Under the pieces are notes generated by a model. The model did not search any database, had not been told where the DNA came from, and saw only the letters and a list, made by a program, of their open reading frames with translations. The position numbers were made by a program, and so were the translations under genes. From Flammeovirga pectinis (GTDB lineage: Bacteria > Bacteroidota > Bacteroidia > Cytophagales > Flammeovirgaceae), in assembly GCF_003970675.1 (NCBI RefSeq), contig NZ_CP034562.1:4473501-4537500 (forward strand): a stretch of DNA of 64,000 nt, written 5' to 3'. Below are positions 62,252 through 64,000 of this stretch, piece by piece; within the stretch, counting starts at the first letter, position 1, and each line of letters opens with the position of its first letter.

Positions 62252-63427
62252 ATGAAGAAGGAATTCCTATTTTACCTATTGATTACGTTATATATACTGA
62301 GTGGGTGTTCTAAAGATAAATCACCTACAGAGGAAAAAGAGCCACAGAATTTCTACTTTGGGGCAGATCTTTCTTATGTAAATCAATTACTTGATAAAGG
62401 GGCTACCTACAAATTGAACGGAGCGGTAACAGATCCATATTCAATTTTCGCAAATAAAGGTACAAACCTAGTAAGGTTTCGTATGTGGAATAATCCTTTA
62501 TGGACAAAAGAATTGTACGGAGCGGATGGAACACAGATGTATAATGATTTATACGATGTTACTACTGGTATGCAGAAAGCAAAAGAGAACGGTATGGAGG
62601 TATTGTTAGATTTGCACTATTCTGATACGTGGGCAGACCCTGGAAAACAACATGTTCCAAAGGCTTGGGAAAACATCACTACTTTAGCAGTTTTAAAAGA
62701 CTCTGTATTTAACTACACATTAGCGACACTTAACTACCTGAAATCTCAGGAATTGACCCCAGAAATGATTCAAATTGGTAACGAAACTAATTGTGGAATG
62801 ATGTATACAGATGCTCTTCCCTCTTTTCCGAAATGTAACGTATGCGATGAGAATTGGTCAAATTATAAATCTGTTGTAAACAGTGCTATTTCTGCAGTAA
62901 AACAATTTAATACAGCAAATGGGGTAACAATAAAAACGATGCTTCATGTAGCAGATATTAAAAATGTAGATTGGTGGTACGAGAACGTAACGACTGGAGC
63001 AGATGCTGTAAATTTTGATATTATTGGTATTTCTTATTACCCTTTATGGCACAAGACAATCCCTTTTGCAGACGTGGGGAAAAGTGTTGGAAATTTTAAG
63101 ACAAAGTTTAATAAAGAGGTAATAATTGTAGAAGTTGCTTACCCATGGACATCCGAAGGTAATGATACTATGCCGAATCTTTTTGGAACAGAAGCACCTC
63201 TCAGTGGCTATCCTTTTACAGTAGAAGGTCATTTAAAATTGATGACGGATTTAACAAGCGATTTACAAAATGCAGGTGCATTGGGTGTAGTCTATTGGGA
63301 ACCAGCTTGGATTGCATATCCGATAAAAACATTGTGGGGTACGGGCTCATCTTGGGAGAACTGTACTTTCTTTGATTACAACAACAATGCTTCTTCTAGT
63401 TTTGATTATATGAAAGTGGAATATTGA
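62252..63427 (+). CDS. GH53 endo-beta-1,4-galactanase lipoprotein
   Basis: Cleaves beta-1,4-galactan chains (type I arabinogalactan) by retaining hydrolysis; clan GH-A fold. The 391 residues begin with a lipobox (ITLYILSGC, Cys19). Family signatures: YFGADLSYVNQLLDKGATY, GTNLVRFRMWNNP, VLLDLHYSDTWADPGKQHVP. The acid/base Glu178 lies in MIQIGNETNCGMM, and the nucleophile Glu294 in VIIVEVAYPWTSE. GALGVVYWEPAWI is near the end. All catalytic residues are present. It is single on the plus strand, divergent from a surface lipoprotein, and ends at a terminator. Confidence 0.95.
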   Translation: MKKEFLFYLLITLYILSGCSKDKSPTEEKEPQNFYFGADLSYVNQLLDKGATYKLNGAVTDPYSIFANKGTNLVRFRMWNNPLWTKELYGADGTQMYNDLYDVTTGMQKAKENGMEVLLDLHYSDTWADPGKQHVPKAWENITTLAVLKDSVFNYTLATLNYLKSQELTPEMIQIGNETNCGMMYTDALPSFPKCNVCDENWSNYKSVVNSAISAVKQFNTANGVTIKTMLHVADIKNVDWWYENVTTGADAVNFDIIGISYYPLWHKTIPFADVGKSVGNFKTKFNKEVIIVEVAYPWTSEGNDTMPNLFGTEAPLSGYPFTVEGHLKLMTDLTSDLQNAGALGVVYWEPAWIAYPIKTLWGTGSSWENCTFFDYNNNASSSFDYMKVEY

Positions 63428-63479
63428 AGACTTTGATATATAATCTAGTTTAACCAGTAGGATTATTTGGTTTTAAAAA

Positions 63480-63522
63480 AGCTCGCATTTATACATAACG
63501 TTGTTAAATGTGAGCTTTTTTA
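63480..63522 (+). terminator. Terminator after GH53 gene
   Basis: AGCTCGCATTTA / TAAATGTGAGCT stem with one wobble, then TTTTTATA. Confidence 0.82.
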
Positions 63523-63538
63523 TATTATTAGATATCAA

Positions 63539-64000
63539 TTATTTTGATATGGCTACGGAGTCTTTTCCTAAAGCAGTAACAGTTCCGTCATTGGTAAAAG
63601 AATCTATTACTCCTTGAATATCTAAAGAGGTTACATTATCTCCAAGCGTCTCAATTCCATTCTGAAGAATTAGCTCTTTTAAATGACCACCTTTTACAAT
63701 ACTAACACCATCGGCAGGAATATGAACAATTTTCCCTAACACCAAAGAATCTCCAGCATTACCTTTAGTCACTATTTTATTTTTAACTTCAATTTTACCT
63801 ACAGGTTTTGAAATTTGAATACCGACAGACCCGTCACCATTTGTAATGATTTCATTAAAAAAGGCATCATCAATAGTACCATCATATTGATTAAACCCTC
63901 TAGCCCCAAGTCCAAAAGTTTCTATACTTTCTAAAGAGCTAAATTTCTTGACATAGCCAAAGTTTACAAACCCAATGCCACTAGGACCGTAAGAAGTAAG
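63539..64000 (-). CDS. Unidentified protein, 5' end beyond window
   Basis: The minus-strand frame is open from the right edge to the TAA at 63539 with no stop, so this is the C-terminal part (at least 153 residues) of a gene that begins outside the window. The apparent GTG start at 63772 is not needed. The visible chain has many short strands with Gly and Asn turns: SGDGNTIIENFFADDI, FGRAGLGF, GNAGDSLVLGKIVHIPADGV, SIVKGGHLKELILQNGIETL, GDNVTSLDIQG and VIDSFTNDGTVTALGKD. A solenoid or Ig-like surface protein is plausible; I do not recognise the family. Confidence 0.75.
   Translation of the reverse strand, partial: LTSYGPSGIGFVNFGYVKKFSSLESIETFGLGARGFNQYDGTIDDAFFNEIITNGDGSVGIQISKPVGKIEVKNKIVTKGNAGDSLVLGKIVHIPADGVSIVKGGHLKELILQNGIETLGDNVTSLDIQGVIDSFTNDGTVTALGKDSVAISK

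Noticed and set aside
1-64000. CRISPR arrays, tRNA, rRNA, insertion sequences and integrases
   Set aside because: I looked for regular short repeats, cloverleaf or rRNA-like segments and transposase motifs and saw none. The only sizeable repeats are the HdeD triplication, the 259-aa gene duplication and the modules of the giant protein.

Overview
The window is AT-rich bacterial DNA from a member of the Bacteroidota, most likely a marine polysaccharide degrader of the Cytophagales/Flammeovirga type. The genus is an inference. The phylum is supported by a hybrid two-component sensor with a reg_prop propeller, many SusD-style lipoproteins, a type IX secretion C-terminal sorting domain, a GLPGLI-family protein, a CarboxypepD_reg/TonB-plug outer-membrane barrel, and several promoters with the Bacteroidota -7 box TAnnTTTG. 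I see no rRNA, tRNA, CRISPR array, prophage or insertion sequence.

Layout. (1) 1-13.3 kb is a sulfated-glycan utilisation region. It holds a hybrid sensor/regulator running off the left edge, a divergent GH29 alpha-L-fucosidase, and a three-gene lipoprotein operon of a GH43/GH117-like hydrolase and two S1 sulfatases. An AraC regulator with a secreted isochorismatase-fold hydrolase and an AhpD-like protein lies between them. No SusC/SusD pair is present. (2) 13.6-22.9 kb encodes a secreted WD40-type/caspase-like protein, and an operon of a Peptidase_S74 protein plus a 1669-residue type IX-secreted protein built of two alternating module types. (3) 23.5-29.7 kb holds an EEP-family nuclease lipoprotein, a GntR(YtrA)-controlled ABC exporter operon with a clear palindromic operator, and two unknown proteins. 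(4) 29.7-35.9 kb holds an astacin-like protease, a PAS protein, and an operon of a 58-residue exported Cys-containing peptide, a GLPGLI protein, a TonB-plug barrel and a small secreted protein. (5) 36-41.4 kb has small unknowns, a VWA protein divergent from a WYL-regulator-like N-terminal domain, and three tandem HdeD-like genes in about 973-bp units. (6) 41.8-47.8 kb is a TolC/MFP/RND efflux operon with a small 101-aa partner. (7) 47.8-53.2 kb has coiled-coil and linker lipoproteins, a DHA2 MFS exporter and a CarboxypepD_reg protein. (8) 53.3-59.1 kb is an AraC regulator, a divergent S1_4-type arylsulfatase and two tandem near-identical 259-aa proteins. All three target promoters share one geometry: two 12-bp boxes 21 bp apart, then 20 bp, then TAnnTTTG. 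(9) 59.1-64 kb holds a GNAT, a chalcone-isomerase-like protein, a lipoprotein, a GH53 endo-galactanase and a gene running off the right edge.

The genes fit a cell that senses algal or plant glycans, removes sulfate and fucose at the cell surface, cuts galactans, and exports large modular proteins. The strongest less-described items are the shared promoter architecture of the second sulfatase locus, the peptide/GLPGLI/barrel operon, and the S74 plus alternating-repeat surface protein pair.
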